In this document: positions 25,316-36,019 of the stretch, piece after piece
Layout of the letters: each line of letters starts with the position of its first letter
Position numbering within the stretch: the first letter of the stretch is position 1
Assembly (NCBI GenBank): GCA_035946615.1
Contig: DASYZB010000072.1
Location: 1-64,000, forward strand
Direction: 5' to 3'
Length of the DNA stretch: 64,000 nt
From: Verrucomicrobiia bacterium
GTDB lineage: Bacteria > Verrucomicrobiota > Verrucomicrobiia > Limisphaerales > UBA8199
Notes under the pieces: model-generated
What the model saw: only the letters and a program-made list of their open reading frames with translations
Databases searched by the model: none
What the model was told of the DNA's origin: nothing
Program-made: the position numbers and the translations under genes

Positions 25316-27675
25316 GGCAGGCCTTTCCACCGTCTCAAGCCCCATTCGGCCAGGAGGCAGGCGGTCGCGAACGCGAACAAGGCCGGGGTGTGCCAGAGCG
25401 GGAAAGTCCATCCCTCCATGACAGGGGCATGGCGATGGGGCAGGTCGCGGGCGAATTGATTCAGCTTATCGGCGGGAATGATTTGGCCACCGGTCTTTTG
25501 CGCGATGGTTTCCAAGAGAGACACATTAGGGACAAGGGAACGGAACTCTTCGGCGGCCAAGTCGCTGCTCCAACCGGCGGCAGCCCGTCCGACCTCGACC
25601 TCTTCGGCGTTCGTGACGCAGACGCCGGCCTTGTAGCCGCCAGTGAACCGGGGCACATAGCTGGCCTGGTACAGCCCGGGTTCATCGGCTGAGGGCTCGG
25701 TCTGGAGACGAACCGCATTGGTCTGGGGGCCGGCAGCGCCCTCAGCAAAGACGGGCTGAACCTCGAGAGTGACATTAGCGTTGTCCAAGGCCTGGAATTT
25801 GGGGTCGCGCACGCGCACTTGGAGCAGCACGGCGCCATTGGGGTCGTCGGGCTGCGCTGTTGCGGCGAGTTCGACGCGATTGGGCACATCAGTGACCAGC
25901 CAGCGCATCAACTGCCGCCAAGCCTTGTCCATATCTTTGTGCGCGTTGGCATCGTGCAGACCCCAGCGCCAGACATCACCTACCGTCATCGCCGCGGTTC
26001 GCCCGCGTCCGAACCGCTGGACAACCAGGCCGGGGTATGTTCTGCCATCTGCATCGGTGACGGTTGCGACGACGCTGGCGCCCGGCTTGACCTCGCGCAC
26101 GCGGTTCAACACTTGAAAAGAGGCCATCCCCTGCAGGCGCGCCTTTTCGTCGGCCTCGGTATCGCGCAAGCGGGCCCAGGACTGCAGAAAGCCCTCGCGG
26201 GTCAAGGCCCAGTGCGCCGGCCCGGGCGCGTTCGTATCAGCCACCGAATCCAGATAAACGGGCAGCATGTCCCCGAGAGGTGTTCGCTGGTATTTGCCCT
26301 GCTGGAAAGATTCCATACCACCGAGCATGAGGAAACCGCCGCCGCGTTCGGAGACGAATTTCTGCAGGAGCACCGCTTGGTCGGGTGTGAAGAATTGCTC
26401 TTCGACATCACCCAAAACAACGGCGTGGTATTGATACAATTCTTCGGCGGTGCGCGGAAAGCCGCCGCGCAACTCGAATTCATCCCGGGTATTGACCCGC
26501 ACCAGCACGGGTTGATCGTAACTTTCGACCTCCTCGGCCGATTGATTACCGAACCCGCGAAAGAGGGGGTTGCTCGATTCGCCGGAGCGGCCAAGGAAAT
26601 TGAATTTAGGCTCGCGCTTGGCCACACGGATAAGGCCCACAAGCTGGAGTTGATCATCTTCTTCGAGCGCCCGGTTGAGGAACTTGAATTCCCAATTGGG
26701 CCGGCCCGAGACATAGAGAATTCGATAAGGGCCGTGGCCGCGATCGACCACGACCACGGTCTTGTTGTTGGCCAAGGTTGCCTCTCCCGAGTTGGCTCCT
26801 GATTCCAATTGGCCCTTTGCCCCAACGCGCACTTGGTAGAAGGACAAGCCCTGCCTCTCGGGACGCAATTGAAAACGGAAGGCCAGCAGGCCGCCGTCTT
26901 TGCGCGCCGTGAGCGTTTGCTCGGAGACAGTTTTGCCGGCGCTATCGAGCAGGCGGGCAACGATAGGCAGGCCGCTAAAGCCGGAAGCGCTAACATCGGC
27001 TTGGATGGAGACCGGTGCGTCCTCGAAGTCGGTTTGCGTGGTGTGGACCTGCTGGATGGCGATATCCTTGATGGGTTCCGGGCTGCCGATGACCACCGGA
27101 TAAACGGGCGGCAGACCGGTCAGGTCGGGATTTCCGCGGATATCGGTGGCGTTGCCATCCGTCAGGAGCAACACACCGGCCAGCGGTCGCCCTCGATAGC
27201 GCTCGGCCAGGGTGCGCAGGGCTGTCCCAATGCCAGACGAGCGGCCAGAGAAATCCAGTTCGGCAAAGTCATGAGTTGGGTGAAGGCGGGCGTCAAAAAA
27301 GTAACGGCGCAGATCGAAGTTTTCTTCGAGTGTTCCCTGCCAGGAGGCGCGTTGAGGGTCCAGAAGGCCTCTGAGGAACTCGCCGCGAGTTTGCAAAGCA
27401 TTGCGGTCTTTGATCTGCAAGCCCTGGCTGTTATCGGCGACAACGGCGAACAGATTGGCGCCGGGCTGTGCCCGTTGCCCCGACCAAAGCGGTTCGAGAA
27501 GGCAAAGAGCGAGAGCAGCCAGCCCCAGGGCCTTGAACAAGGGGCAGAGCCATCGAGCCACTCCAGGAGGGGCCGCGCGGTAGCTGCCAAACAGCAACAG
27601 GAGGGCCAAGGCGAAAACCGCCCCGGCGAACCAGAGCCAGTTCCAGGAGGAAAAGAGCAGCGAGGCGAGGAACAT
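25312..27675 (-). CDS. membrane protein with VWA-like and GATase-like domains
   Basis: A 787-residue membrane protein. Two N-terminal helices (NWLWFAGAVFALALLLLFG, LFKALGLAALALCLLEP) precede a von Willebrand A-like region whose MIDAS is degenerate (VVADNSQGL). Then come an Ig-like part and a class I glutamine-amidotransferase-like domain, 'YRILYVSGRPNWEFKF ... VVLGDVEEQFFTPDQ ... RGGGFLMLGGMESF'. No nucleophile Cys is seen. A last helix (ALFAFATACLLAEWGLRRW) closes it. This architecture is common in MoxR/VWA operons of Planctomycetota and Verrucomicrobiota; the function is not known. Its stop overlaps the start of the caspase-like gene. Confidence 0.85.
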   Translation of the reverse strand: MFLASLLFSSWNWLWFAGAVFALALLLLFGSYRAAPPGVARWLCPLFKALGLAALALCLLEPLWSGQRAQPGANLFAVVADNSQGLQIKDRNALQTRGEFLRGLLDPQRASWQGTLEENFDLRRYFFDARLHPTHDFAELDFSGRSSGIGTALRTLAERYRGRPLAGVLLLTDGNATDIRGNPDLTGLPPVYPVVIGSPEPIKDIAIQQVHTTQTDFEDAPVSIQADVSASGFSGLPIVARLLDSAGKTVSEQTLTARKDGGLLAFRFQLRPERQGLSFYQVRVGAKGQLESGANSGEATLANNKTVVVVDRGHGPYRILYVSGRPNWEFKFLNRALEEDDQLQLVGLIRVAKREPKFNFLGRSGESSNPLFRGFGNQSAEEVESYDQPVLVRVNTRDEFELRGGFPRTAEELYQYHAVVLGDVEEQFFTPDQAVLLQKFVSERGGGFLMLGGMESFQQGKYQRTPLGDMLPVYLDSVADTNAPGPAHWALTREGFLQSWARLRDTEADEKARLQGMASFQVLNRVREVKPGASVVATVTDADGRTYPGLVVQRFGRGRTAAMTVGDVWRWGLHDANAHKDMDKAWRQLMRWLVTDVPNRVELAATAQPDDPNGAVLLQVRVRDPKFQALDNANVTLEVQPVFAEGAAGPQTNAVRLQTEPSADEPGLYQASYVPRFTGGYKAGVCVTNAEEVEVGRAAAGWSSDLAAEEFRSLVPNVSLLETIAQKTGGQIIPADKLNQFARDLPHRHAPVMEGWTFPLWHTPALFAFATACLLAEWGLRRWKGLP

Positions 27676-27696
27676 GAGCTTCAGCGCGCGGTAAAT

Positions 27697-30600
27697 CTAC
27701 TTCTGCTTGCCCAGTTCTTCGTAATAACGCCGGACGAGGTCCGAGTATTGATTGGGCACCGGGTCGCGGTCGATGGGGACCAGCGCCTCGCGGGATTGGC
27801 GCCGGGCCAGTTCATCGGCGATGCGATCGCGGACTTGTGTCAGGGGGTCGAGCAGTTGCAGCCGGACGACGGCCCAATCGGGCCTTTTTTGGTCGCGCTT
27901 GAACTCCTCACGGATAACGCGGGCGCGGTCCCGTACGCGGGCGACCTCATCGCGCAAATCCGGTTGATCGAGCACATCCTCGACATCGCGCAGCGAATCC
28001 GACCAGGGCAGGAAATCCTCGCCTGTGAGCGGGCCGTACCGGCGAAGGTCCTGTCCGTTAAGGAACCGATCCACACCCCCGCGCCAGCCTCCTGCGCCGT
28101 GTGCGCCGCCGGCCAAACTCGAGTTGGCGCCCGCGCGGTCGAATCCGCCGGTATCCGAGCCGGCTTGGCGGCGGGTTGCGCCTTGGGCGCTTGCTTGGTC
28201 CGTTTGAGATTCGTTGGCGTCAGCTCCCGATTGTTGCTGCTCCCCGCCTCCGTTGCGTTGGCCCTGGCCAGGTTGTCTGCCATTGGCGCTTGCTTGCTCC
28301 TGGCCTTGATTGGGCTGTCCAGGAGTTTGCCCGGAACGTCCCTGCTCCTGCCCGGCCCGCGCTTGAGCGGAGCGCTGAGGCGGCGTTCCTGCGGGCTGCG
28401 CCTGGCCTTGGGCGAGTTGCCCTGCCAGCCCATTGGTTTGGCCTGCCTGAGAGTTGGCCTGGTTCATTTCCCGCTGTATCTGGTCGGTGGCCTGGTCGAG
28501 GGCCTTTTGTGCTTGGCGGAGGGCTTCGGTATCGTCACCGAGCACATCATTGGCAGCTTGTTCGATGCCGCTCTTGAGTTGGTCGATGCCGGCGCTGCTG
28601 CGTTGGGCGGCCTGGCCGGCCTGCGGGAGAAAATCCTGACGCAACATCTCGGATTGGATATCCAAAAGCTTGGCGCCATCGGGGGCGGCGCCATCTTTGA
28701 GTTCGCGATAGAGGCTGCGGGGCATCTGGCCATGTTTGAGGAGTTGGTCCTGGAGGTCATTGACATCCTTGGCGCTGTCCTGGCTGAACTTGCGAACGGT
28801 ATCGTAAAGCTGATGAGACAGGAGCGGCTCGGGTTGTTCGGCCTCCTGGGAGAGACGGGAGGCGCGGTCCACGAGATTTGTCATGAGCTGTTTTTCGTGT
28901 TCGAGTTGGTCCAACATCGGCTGGCGTGCAGGGGCATCGGAAAGGCTGTGGTGGTCCTGGGCCTGAGCGCTGGACAGTTTTTGCATTAAATCCTGTTGTT
29001 GATTTGCCAAGTCGCGGGCCTGATTTCGAAGCTGGCGCAGGTCATCGGAAAATTCGGTTTCTTTGCGCATTTGCTGGCGCATTTGCTGGAGCTGTCTTTG
29101 GGCGCGGGTTCCAGAGGCCAGGGCCTGGGAAGCAGCGCCCTGTCCTGCCGCCTCTGAAGCGCGTTGAATGTCCTGGCGGGTCTGGTCCAACTGTTGTCGT
29201 TCCTGGCTCATCTGGGACTGGTTTTCGGGCCGGTCCATGCGCTGGCGGAGTTGATCGACGTCGGCCAGCATCTGCTGCTCTTCTTCCTGCAGGCGTTTTA
29301 ACCTGCGCTGGATTTCAGCCTTCTCGGCCTCTGTGCGCGCTTCCTGGAGAGCTGTCTGCAGCTCCTTGAGGCGATCATTCAAATCCTGCTGACGCCGCGA
29401 GAGTTCATCGAGACGATTCAACACCGCGAGCTGTTCGCGGCGCTGGGCCGTTTGTGGCGTCTGAGCCTGGCGCTCGGTTTCATAACGGTTGTCCGGTTGC
29501 GTGAGGTCCAACTGTTCGAGTTCGCGCTGCATCTGCTGGCTGCTGGCGCCGCCGTTTTGGCTGCGATTGCTGTTGCGCATGACCTGAAATTCGTGCTGCT
29601 GCACTTTTAACAGGGCCTGGTAAGCGGCTCGTTCGGCGGTCAAAGCAGCGCTGAGTTCGGCGGGTGATTTGCCGCAATCTTTCAGCCGGTCCAGGGCCTG
29701 CTCCATGTTCCGGACCGCAGCCGACCAGAGAGGGGCCAAGCGGGGGTCTCGCTGGCGCTGGAGGCTGGCCTTGGCCTGTTCAAGGGCCTGGGCCTGCGAT
29801 TCGATCAGAACGGAAATGTCATCCTGGGGCGGTTTGGAGCCAGAAGGGCTCGGGGGCAGATTATCCGGGGGGGCAACATCCGGGCCGGTGGGGGTGTCCT
29901 GGACTTGCGCCATCCATCGGGCGGGCAGGGCGGCCATCGCCACTCGATAGCGATTCGGGCGGGCGGCCGACTGCTTTGAGGCCCCTGCGCTGTAATAGCT
30001 GCCAGCCAGCAAGGAGGGCCCCCTGGGATGGGTGTTCATCGACTCATGCTCATGCAGGACCGGGGTGGAGCGTTCCTTTTGTGGAGCTACGGTGTGAGCA
30101 TTCTGCAGTTTCCAGGTGGCAATCATGATTTTCTTTTGCAATTGGGCCAGGCGAGTGCCATTGCCCTGCTGGCCTGCTGCGCCTCCGGACGATTGGCCAT
30201 CCATAGATTGGCCCTGGCGAAATACCTCCTCGAATGGGCGCACTTCGGCGAAAAACAGATCGCTGGTCGTTCGCCGTTGATTCCCATCCGGCCCAATGTC
30301 ATCGGCCCAAATGAACCAGGAGAGCAGCTCATCCGGAGAGACCTGCAGGTCTTCAAGCCGGAGCAGGTATTTGAAAGGGCGCTTTTCCTTGCCCGGCACA
30401 CTGCGGCCCAACTCAACAAAGCGCGTGTCGCCGCCGGCGACCTCGTAACCCAGCCCATAGGCGGTCACACCGAAGTCGTCCCAAACGGTGCCGTCAAAGG
30501 CGAGTTCCTCGAGTGGGGATGGGCGCACATCGCCGCGCGGCCAGGTAATCCGGATTTCAGGAGGCCGGTCCTTGAGCACCTCGAAGACAAATAGCGCGGG

Positions 30601-31692
30601 GGCTTTGTTGGTGCGCCCATCGGCATCCACCAGGCGCAGCTCGTAGGTTTGGCTTGATGCCAGCACGAAATGATTCAAAGAAGCGGCGGGGTGATTGGTT
30701 TCAATCGAGAGCGGAATAGCAGTGGCGTTCTTATCTCGAGCCACCAATTCCGCCGAAACGACCGGCTTATTGAGTCGCAGCGCAAGATTCACGTGGGCGC
30801 CTTCCACCGCGCTGAGCCGGCGCGTATCGGGAATATGTTGCGGAGCCTGCCCTGTGTATTTGGGAAAGGTCAGGTCGGCGTCGGCGCGTTCGAGGCGGGG
30901 ATGCTCGAAGACCTGGACCTTGAAGTCTCGAGTGCGCCGGCCACCATACTCGATGTGATACACCAGATTGCTGCTGACCTCTGGGACGCTCCCGCCGAAC
31001 ATCGGATCGGCCAGGCTTTTGACCAAGGCAATGCGATGGGTAGCGCTGGGCGATGAATCGACAACCATGTCCACTATTGCGGGCAGAGTGCCGGTAAAGC
31101 GCGCAAGAACAACCAGGCTGTTTCCTTTTTCAATCAGCGCATCGCCAGGGCTCACCTCGATATGCGCCGGACGGCCTAAAGCCAAAAGAGCCTGCGTGCT
31201 GTGTGTTCGGAGGCCCATCAGAGTAAAAACCAAAAGCAGGAGGCAACCCCAATGCGCTGCCTGGGCCAATGCCAGACGCCAGGAGGGAAAGGCCAACGCC
31301 CAGTTGGCCTGTTCGCCGTGCAGGAGGGCCTCGCCAATGACTCGCTGCTGGAGAAAACCCATCTCCTCGGCGTCCCTGGGGCGCTGTTGGATTGCTGTGA
31401 GCAACCGCCCATCAAGGCTGGGATGTTGCGCCTCGATGCGCCGGGCGACCTCGTTCCAATTGGGCTTAAATCGGCGGGCGCGCAAAAAGATGAGGACTGC
31501 GGCGATAACGGCCAAAACAGCTACCGCGGGGGCCGCAGCCCACGCAGCCCAGCCGGTTTGGCTTTCGAGCGCAATCAAGGCCCAAGCCAGCAAAGCCGCT
31601 CCAGCCCAGCAGAGCGCCAGTTCAATCCAAAGCCGTAGCCGCCTTTCACACCGGCTGTGCTTAAGGAGTTTATTTTTCAGCAACTCGTTCAT
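27697..31692 (-). CDS. very large coiled-coil membrane protein (DUF4175-like)
   Basis: About 1331 residues from ATG 31692 (MNELLKNKLLKHSRCERRL), 5 bases after the upstream stop. Two close N-terminal helices (ELALCWAGAALLAWALIAL and APAVAVLAVIAAVLIFL) and a third (HWGCLLLLVFTLMGL) anchor it. Residues ~200-480 are beta-rich Ig-like domains; from ~600 a long Gln/Glu/Arg-rich coiled coil runs (QQDLNDRLKELQTALQEARTE ... QRQLQQMRQQMRKETEF). A Gly/Gln/Ala-rich low-complexity linker (~1120-1220) precedes a helical C-terminus. It resembles the DUF4175 family. Function unknown; probably a periplasmic scaffold for the MoxR complex. Confidence 0.8.
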   Translation of the reverse strand: MNELLKNKLLKHSRCERRLRLWIELALCWAGAALLAWALIALESQTGWAAWAAAPAVAVLAVIAAVLIFLRARRFKPNWNEVARRIEAQHPSLDGRLLTAIQQRPRDAEEMGFLQQRVIGEALLHGEQANWALAFPSWRLALAQAAHWGCLLLLVFTLMGLRTHSTQALLALGRPAHIEVSPGDALIEKGNSLVVLARFTGTLPAIVDMVVDSSPSATHRIALVKSLADPMFGGSVPEVSSNLVYHIEYGGRRTRDFKVQVFEHPRLERADADLTFPKYTGQAPQHIPDTRRLSAVEGAHVNLALRLNKPVVSAELVARDKNATAIPLSIETNHPAASLNHFVLASSQTYELRLVDADGRTNKAPALFVFEVLKDRPPEIRITWPRGDVRPSPLEELAFDGTVWDDFGVTAYGLGYEVAGGDTRFVELGRSVPGKEKRPFKYLLRLEDLQVSPDELLSWFIWADDIGPDGNQRRTTSDLFFAEVRPFEEVFRQGQSMDGQSSGGAAGQQGNGTRLAQLQKKIMIATWKLQNAHTVAPQKERSTPVLHEHESMNTHPRGPSLLAGSYYSAGASKQSAARPNRYRVAMAALPARWMAQVQDTPTGPDVAPPDNLPPSPSGSKPPQDDISVLIESQAQALEQAKASLQRQRDPRLAPLWSAAVRNMEQALDRLKDCGKSPAELSAALTAERAAYQALLKVQQHEFQVMRNSNRSQNGGASSQQMQRELEQLDLTQPDNRYETERQAQTPQTAQRREQLAVLNRLDELSRRQQDLNDRLKELQTALQEARTEAEKAEIQRRLKRLQEEEQQMLADVDQLRQRMDRPENQSQMSQERQQLDQTRQDIQRASEAAGQGAASQALASGTRAQRQLQQMRQQMRKETEFSDDLRQLRNQARDLANQQQDLMQKLSSAQAQDHHSLSDAPARQPMLDQLEHEKQLMTNLVDRASRLSQEAEQPEPLLSHQLYDTVRKFSQDSAKDVNDLQDQLLKHGQMPRSLYRELKDGAAPDGAKLLDIQSEMLRQDFLPQAGQAAQRSSAGIDQLKSGIEQAANDVLGDDTEALRQAQKALDQATDQIQREMNQANSQAGQTNGLAGQLAQGQAQPAGTPPQRSAQARAGQEQGRSGQTPGQPNQGQEQASANGRQPGQGQRNGGGEQQQSGADANESQTDQASAQGATRRQAGSDTGGFDRAGANSSLAGGAHGAGGWRGGVDRFLNGQDLRRYGPLTGEDFLPWSDSLRDVEDVLDQPDLRDEVARVRDRARVIREEFKRDQKRPDWAVVRLQLLDPLTQVRDRIADELARRQSREALVPIDRDPVPNQYSDLVRRYYEELGKQK

Positions 31693-31697
31693 TGGTT

Positions 31698-33839
31698 TTA
31701 GCTCGCTTTCGCTGTGGCGGCCGCCGCGTTCCCAGTGGAGACAGTGTGCGTTGCCGTTGCCTCTTTGGACGCGCGCCCAGCAAGCCAGGTTTCGCACAGC
31801 AGCACTCCAAGGGCGGCGATCAGGCACCAGCGCCAGAACTTTTGACGGTTCTCAATTTCGGCATTGCGTAGTTGGGTTTTCCTCTCGGCCTGGCGTATGA
31901 GGATGGGCTTCTGCGGGGTCAAAGGGGCGCCCAATCGTTCGAGTTCATCAGAAGTTAAGGGCGTGGTGCGGCTCTCGGTGGGGTCCAGGTTCACGGCAAC
32001 TTGCCGGGACCTGCCGGCTGAGGTTATCGTGTAAATGCCGGGAATAAGCGTCTGCGTTAAATTCGTCTGACCCGGGTCAATCCTTAGCTGAGTGCCGTCA
32101 GGCATCCCGATTACGACCGGCGTTTGGCCCTGAGCCGCTGCGACGCCGAGCGGGATAACATCTGCAACGCGGTACTGTGCCGGCTGGGGCGTTGCTCCCA
32201 CGCTTTCATCGAGCAACGCATAAAGCATGGGAACGAATTTCGTCGAGAGGGCGAGCTGGCTGTCTTGGGGCTGCCAGCCGGACGAGAGGACCAGCAAGCG
32301 CCCCTTGCCCAGGCGCGCTTCAAGCAACGCCGGGTCGCCGCCATCGAACTTCGCTATAGCCCGAGCGCCCGGGATGGCGTCAGGGGCAATCCGGCGGTAC
32401 TTCCAGAAATGGATTTTGGTAAAATCGCTGAACCGCGGGTCGGCAAAGGGCGCGAAGAGAGGGTCCCGGAAATCAATGTCAGCCAACATCGCATAATTGC
32501 TGACGGGCGCCTCGTCGAGAGTGACCTGGTCGCGACCGGCGATAGCCGCGAGGGTTTCTGCGGCAGCGGGAGTGCTGAGGACGAACAGCAACGTCTGGCC
32601 TGCGGCGACTCGATCGTGCATGGCACGGGCTTGTTGCGGAGGCAAAGGAGCAGTAACAATCAGCAGCGAGGCCGATGTGGCCTCGACGTCACTCAGAGGC
32701 GTCCCAGGGGAGCGGACCAGCACCTGAACGGCCTGGCGCCGCGTCGGCTCGAAGGCGCGTTCGAGGAAGTAGAGAGGCTGTTTCGAATCGTTTGCGGATT
32801 CAGAGCCGCAATAAAGGACCTTCAACTGCACCCGCTCGGGCGGGACATTAAACGCAGAATTGTCAAAATCCTCTTCATCGCCATCGAGTAGAATGCGGCC
32901 TGGACCGGACTTGCCGGCAGGCATCGGAAGCAACAGGGTGCGGCTTTGGCCAGGAGGGACATAAACCTTTAGCGGTACGCCAACGAAGCGCGGGGCGTCT
33001 GATGCCGCCCAACCGACTTGGAATTCGTCCCGGCGGGAAGTTGGGCCGTTAGAAACTCGGAGGCGCACGTGATCAGTTGGATTGACGCTTCCATCATCGG
33101 CCTCGGCGAGCAATTGAAGGGATGCATTGGACAGGTGTTTGGCCTTCAAGGCATCAATAGTTAAGCTGACGTTTTTAGGCCATTCGTAGCCCTGCAAGGA
33201 ATCGGGGCGGCTGCCCTCTTGGAGGTCGCTGATCAAAACGATCTGGCCCGGGACAGGTGTTGCTCTGGCCCCGGTATCTGCGAGGGCCTCGGCAGCATCG
33301 ATAAGGGCGTCTCCCAGGCGGGTAGCGGCCCAACCCGGCGAGCAAGTGGCCAGGGCCTGGTCGATGAGCGCCGGGCGCGCGCCGGGAGCGGCAGCATTCC
33401 ACTGAGCAAAGGTGACCATCGGATGGGTTTGGCGAGCAAAGGTCATCAACTCGACCTGGTCTGCGGGTGAAGTTGTTGCCAGGAGGGACCGAACGTGCTG
33501 GCGGACATCATCCCAGAGGTTAGCCCGCCGCATGCTGGCGCTGGTATCTACGAGGAGCACCAGACGCCGCGCGCCGGCACTCGATGGGTTGATGAGGGGT
33601 TTGCGCCAAAAGGGGCGCGCAAAGGCAAAGGCCAGCAGGCAGACCGCGGCACAACGCAGTATTAGCAGGAGGATGTGCTCGAGGCGGCTGCGTTGGGTCA
33701 GGCGCGGAGGCGAGGGCCTTAGGAACATGAGCGAGCTGAAGACCCGGCGCTCGCGCGTTGTGCGTCGGATCAGGTGAAAGACGATAGGAAACCCCACTGC
33801 CAGCGTTCCGAGCAAAAAAAGTGGGGCCAGGAAATTCAT
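31698..33839 (-). CDS. BatA-type membrane protein with VWA domain
   Basis: About 713 residues from ATG 33839. The N-terminus, MNFLAPLFLLGTLAVGFPIVF, is the BatA-family double helix that anchors the protein (second helix LLLILRCAAVCLLAFAFA). The VWA domain has an intact MIDAS: RLVLLVDTSASM with Thr/Asp further on (ISDLQEGS). A GATase-like or Ig-like region follows, and a last helix (WRWCLIAALGVLLCETWLA) ends it. BatA-type proteins work with MoxR ATPases and were linked to aerotolerance in Bacteroides; the mechanism is unclear. The gene follows DUF58 by 13 bases. Confidence 0.9.
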   Translation of the reverse strand: MNFLAPLFLLGTLAVGFPIVFHLIRRTTRERRVFSSLMFLRPSPPRLTQRSRLEHILLLILRCAAVCLLAFAFARPFWRKPLINPSSAGARRLVLLVDTSASMRRANLWDDVRQHVRSLLATTSPADQVELMTFARQTHPMVTFAQWNAAAPGARPALIDQALATCSPGWAATRLGDALIDAAEALADTGARATPVPGQIVLISDLQEGSRPDSLQGYEWPKNVSLTIDALKAKHLSNASLQLLAEADDGSVNPTDHVRLRVSNGPTSRRDEFQVGWAASDAPRFVGVPLKVYVPPGQSRTLLLPMPAGKSGPGRILLDGDEEDFDNSAFNVPPERVQLKVLYCGSESANDSKQPLYFLERAFEPTRRQAVQVLVRSPGTPLSDVEATSASLLIVTAPLPPQQARAMHDRVAAGQTLLFVLSTPAAAETLAAIAGRDQVTLDEAPVSNYAMLADIDFRDPLFAPFADPRFSDFTKIHFWKYRRIAPDAIPGARAIAKFDGGDPALLEARLGKGRLLVLSSGWQPQDSQLALSTKFVPMLYALLDESVGATPQPAQYRVADVIPLGVAAAQGQTPVVIGMPDGTQLRIDPGQTNLTQTLIPGIYTITSAGRSRQVAVNLDPTESRTTPLTSDELERLGAPLTPQKPILIRQAERKTQLRNAEIENRQKFWRWCLIAALGVLLCETWLAGRASKEATATHTVSTGNAAAATAKAS

Positions 33840-33852
33840 AAACAACAGAGGG

Positions 33853-34832
33853 TCAACCGGCCAAAGCCGGCCTGGGGCCGTGGCTGGGCGCAAAGCGTTT
33901 CACGCGGCGATTGCGTTGAGCCCGCTCCCGCAAAAACTGGAATAAGGCGAGTTCCAGGGAGTGATCGATGGAGAGTTGGTGATAAGCGATGCCGAGCCGC
34001 TCACAAGTGTTGCGCAGCCCGGCACAGTGGGCCTCGAGTTTATCCAGGTATTCACGGCGCGCGGACTGAGGATCAATGAAGAGAGTGCGCCCCGATTCCA
34101 CATCCTGAAACATCGCCGGTTCGGTGAAACTGAAGGTCAGCTCGGCCGGATCGAGCAGTTGAAATAGAACGATCTCATGACCGGAGGCCGCCAGGGCCTG
34201 GATTTGAGGGGCAACCTGTTCCTGCGGGGCAAGAAAATCCGACAGCAACACCATCAGGCTTCGTTTGCGAACCACTTCTACGATGCGCCGCAGAGGGGCA
34301 GCCAGGTCTGTGGCGCGGCCGCCGGCGGGCTTGTCGAGCGCGAGCATCAAGTGACGCAGATGGCCAGTCCGGTGCCGGGCGGGGACGAATTGGCTGATCT
34401 GTTCGTCGAAAGTGAGCAAGCCGACGGCATCGCCTTGGAGATAGAGGAAGTAGCCCAGGGTGGCAGCCAGTGTGGCGGCATATTGGGCCTTGGTGTAGCC
34501 GAGCGAACCGAAGGTCATCGAACGGCTCATATCCGCCAGCAAATAGCAACGCAGATTGGTTTCGTCCTCGAATTTCTTGATGAAAAACCGGTCGCTCCTC
34601 CCAAAGACACGCCAATCCAGGTAACGCGGGTCGTCACCGGGCGTATATTGCCGATATTCGGTGAACTCGACAGAGAAGCCGTGATAGGGGCTGCGGTGAA
34701 TCCCGTTCCAGAAGCCCTCGACGACCAAGCGGGCGCGCAACTCGAGGTTGCGGATGCTCATGAGGGCTCGAGGATCAACGAACCCGTGGTCTGCCCCAAG
34801 GGGATTCGGTGCTGAAGAAAGCGAGCGGTCAG

Positions 34833-34836
<4 letters not shown>
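33853..34836 (-). CDS. DUF58 (VWA-like) protein
   Basis: A 327-residue cytosolic protein. The DUF58 signature GFSVEFTEYRQYTPGDDPRYLDWRVFGRSDRFFIK is split here as 'GFSVEFTEYRQYTPGDD' and 'RYLDWRVFGRSDRFFIKKF' near residues 54-88. A MIDAS-like motif LADMSRSM is at ~99. DUF58 proteins are the usual partners of MoxR ATPases and likely pass information from ATPase to the VWA membrane proteins. The start ATG overlaps the moxR stop (ATGA), so translation is coupled. Confidence 0.93.
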
Positions 34837-35876
<1,040 letters not shown>

Positions 35877-35918
35877 GGTCAATGTGTCATCGGTTAAAAA
35901 GGGATATACTGGGAGCAC

Positions 35919-35993
35919 CGTGGGATGGACTACTCATAGAGGGAGAAGCATTGGTAAGTTAAAGATGTAGTTCATGTTACAAACTCCTCAATA
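35919..35993 (-). repeat. AGGAG-N8-ATG leader element, copy C
   Basis: On the minus strand it reads AGGAGTTTGTAACATGAACTACATC and then CTTCTCCCTCTATGAGTAGTCCATCCCACG. The AGGAG, the eight-base spacing and ATG and the last phrase TAGTCCATCCCAC match copy B at 50686-50797, but the GA-rich hairpin is missing. A 13-codon frame, MNYIFNLPMLLPL, is open from the ATG. It lies 43 bases upstream of the moxR start, in the same orientation. Confidence 0.55.
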
Positions 35994-36019
35994 ATTGCCT
36001 AAAGAGGCAACTCTCGCGC

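Noticed and set aside
26809-28989. 726-codon plus-strand open frame opposite the GATase-like and giant coiled-coil genes
   Set aside because: It is the antisense shadow of two well-supported genes on the minus strand; no recognisable protein in it.
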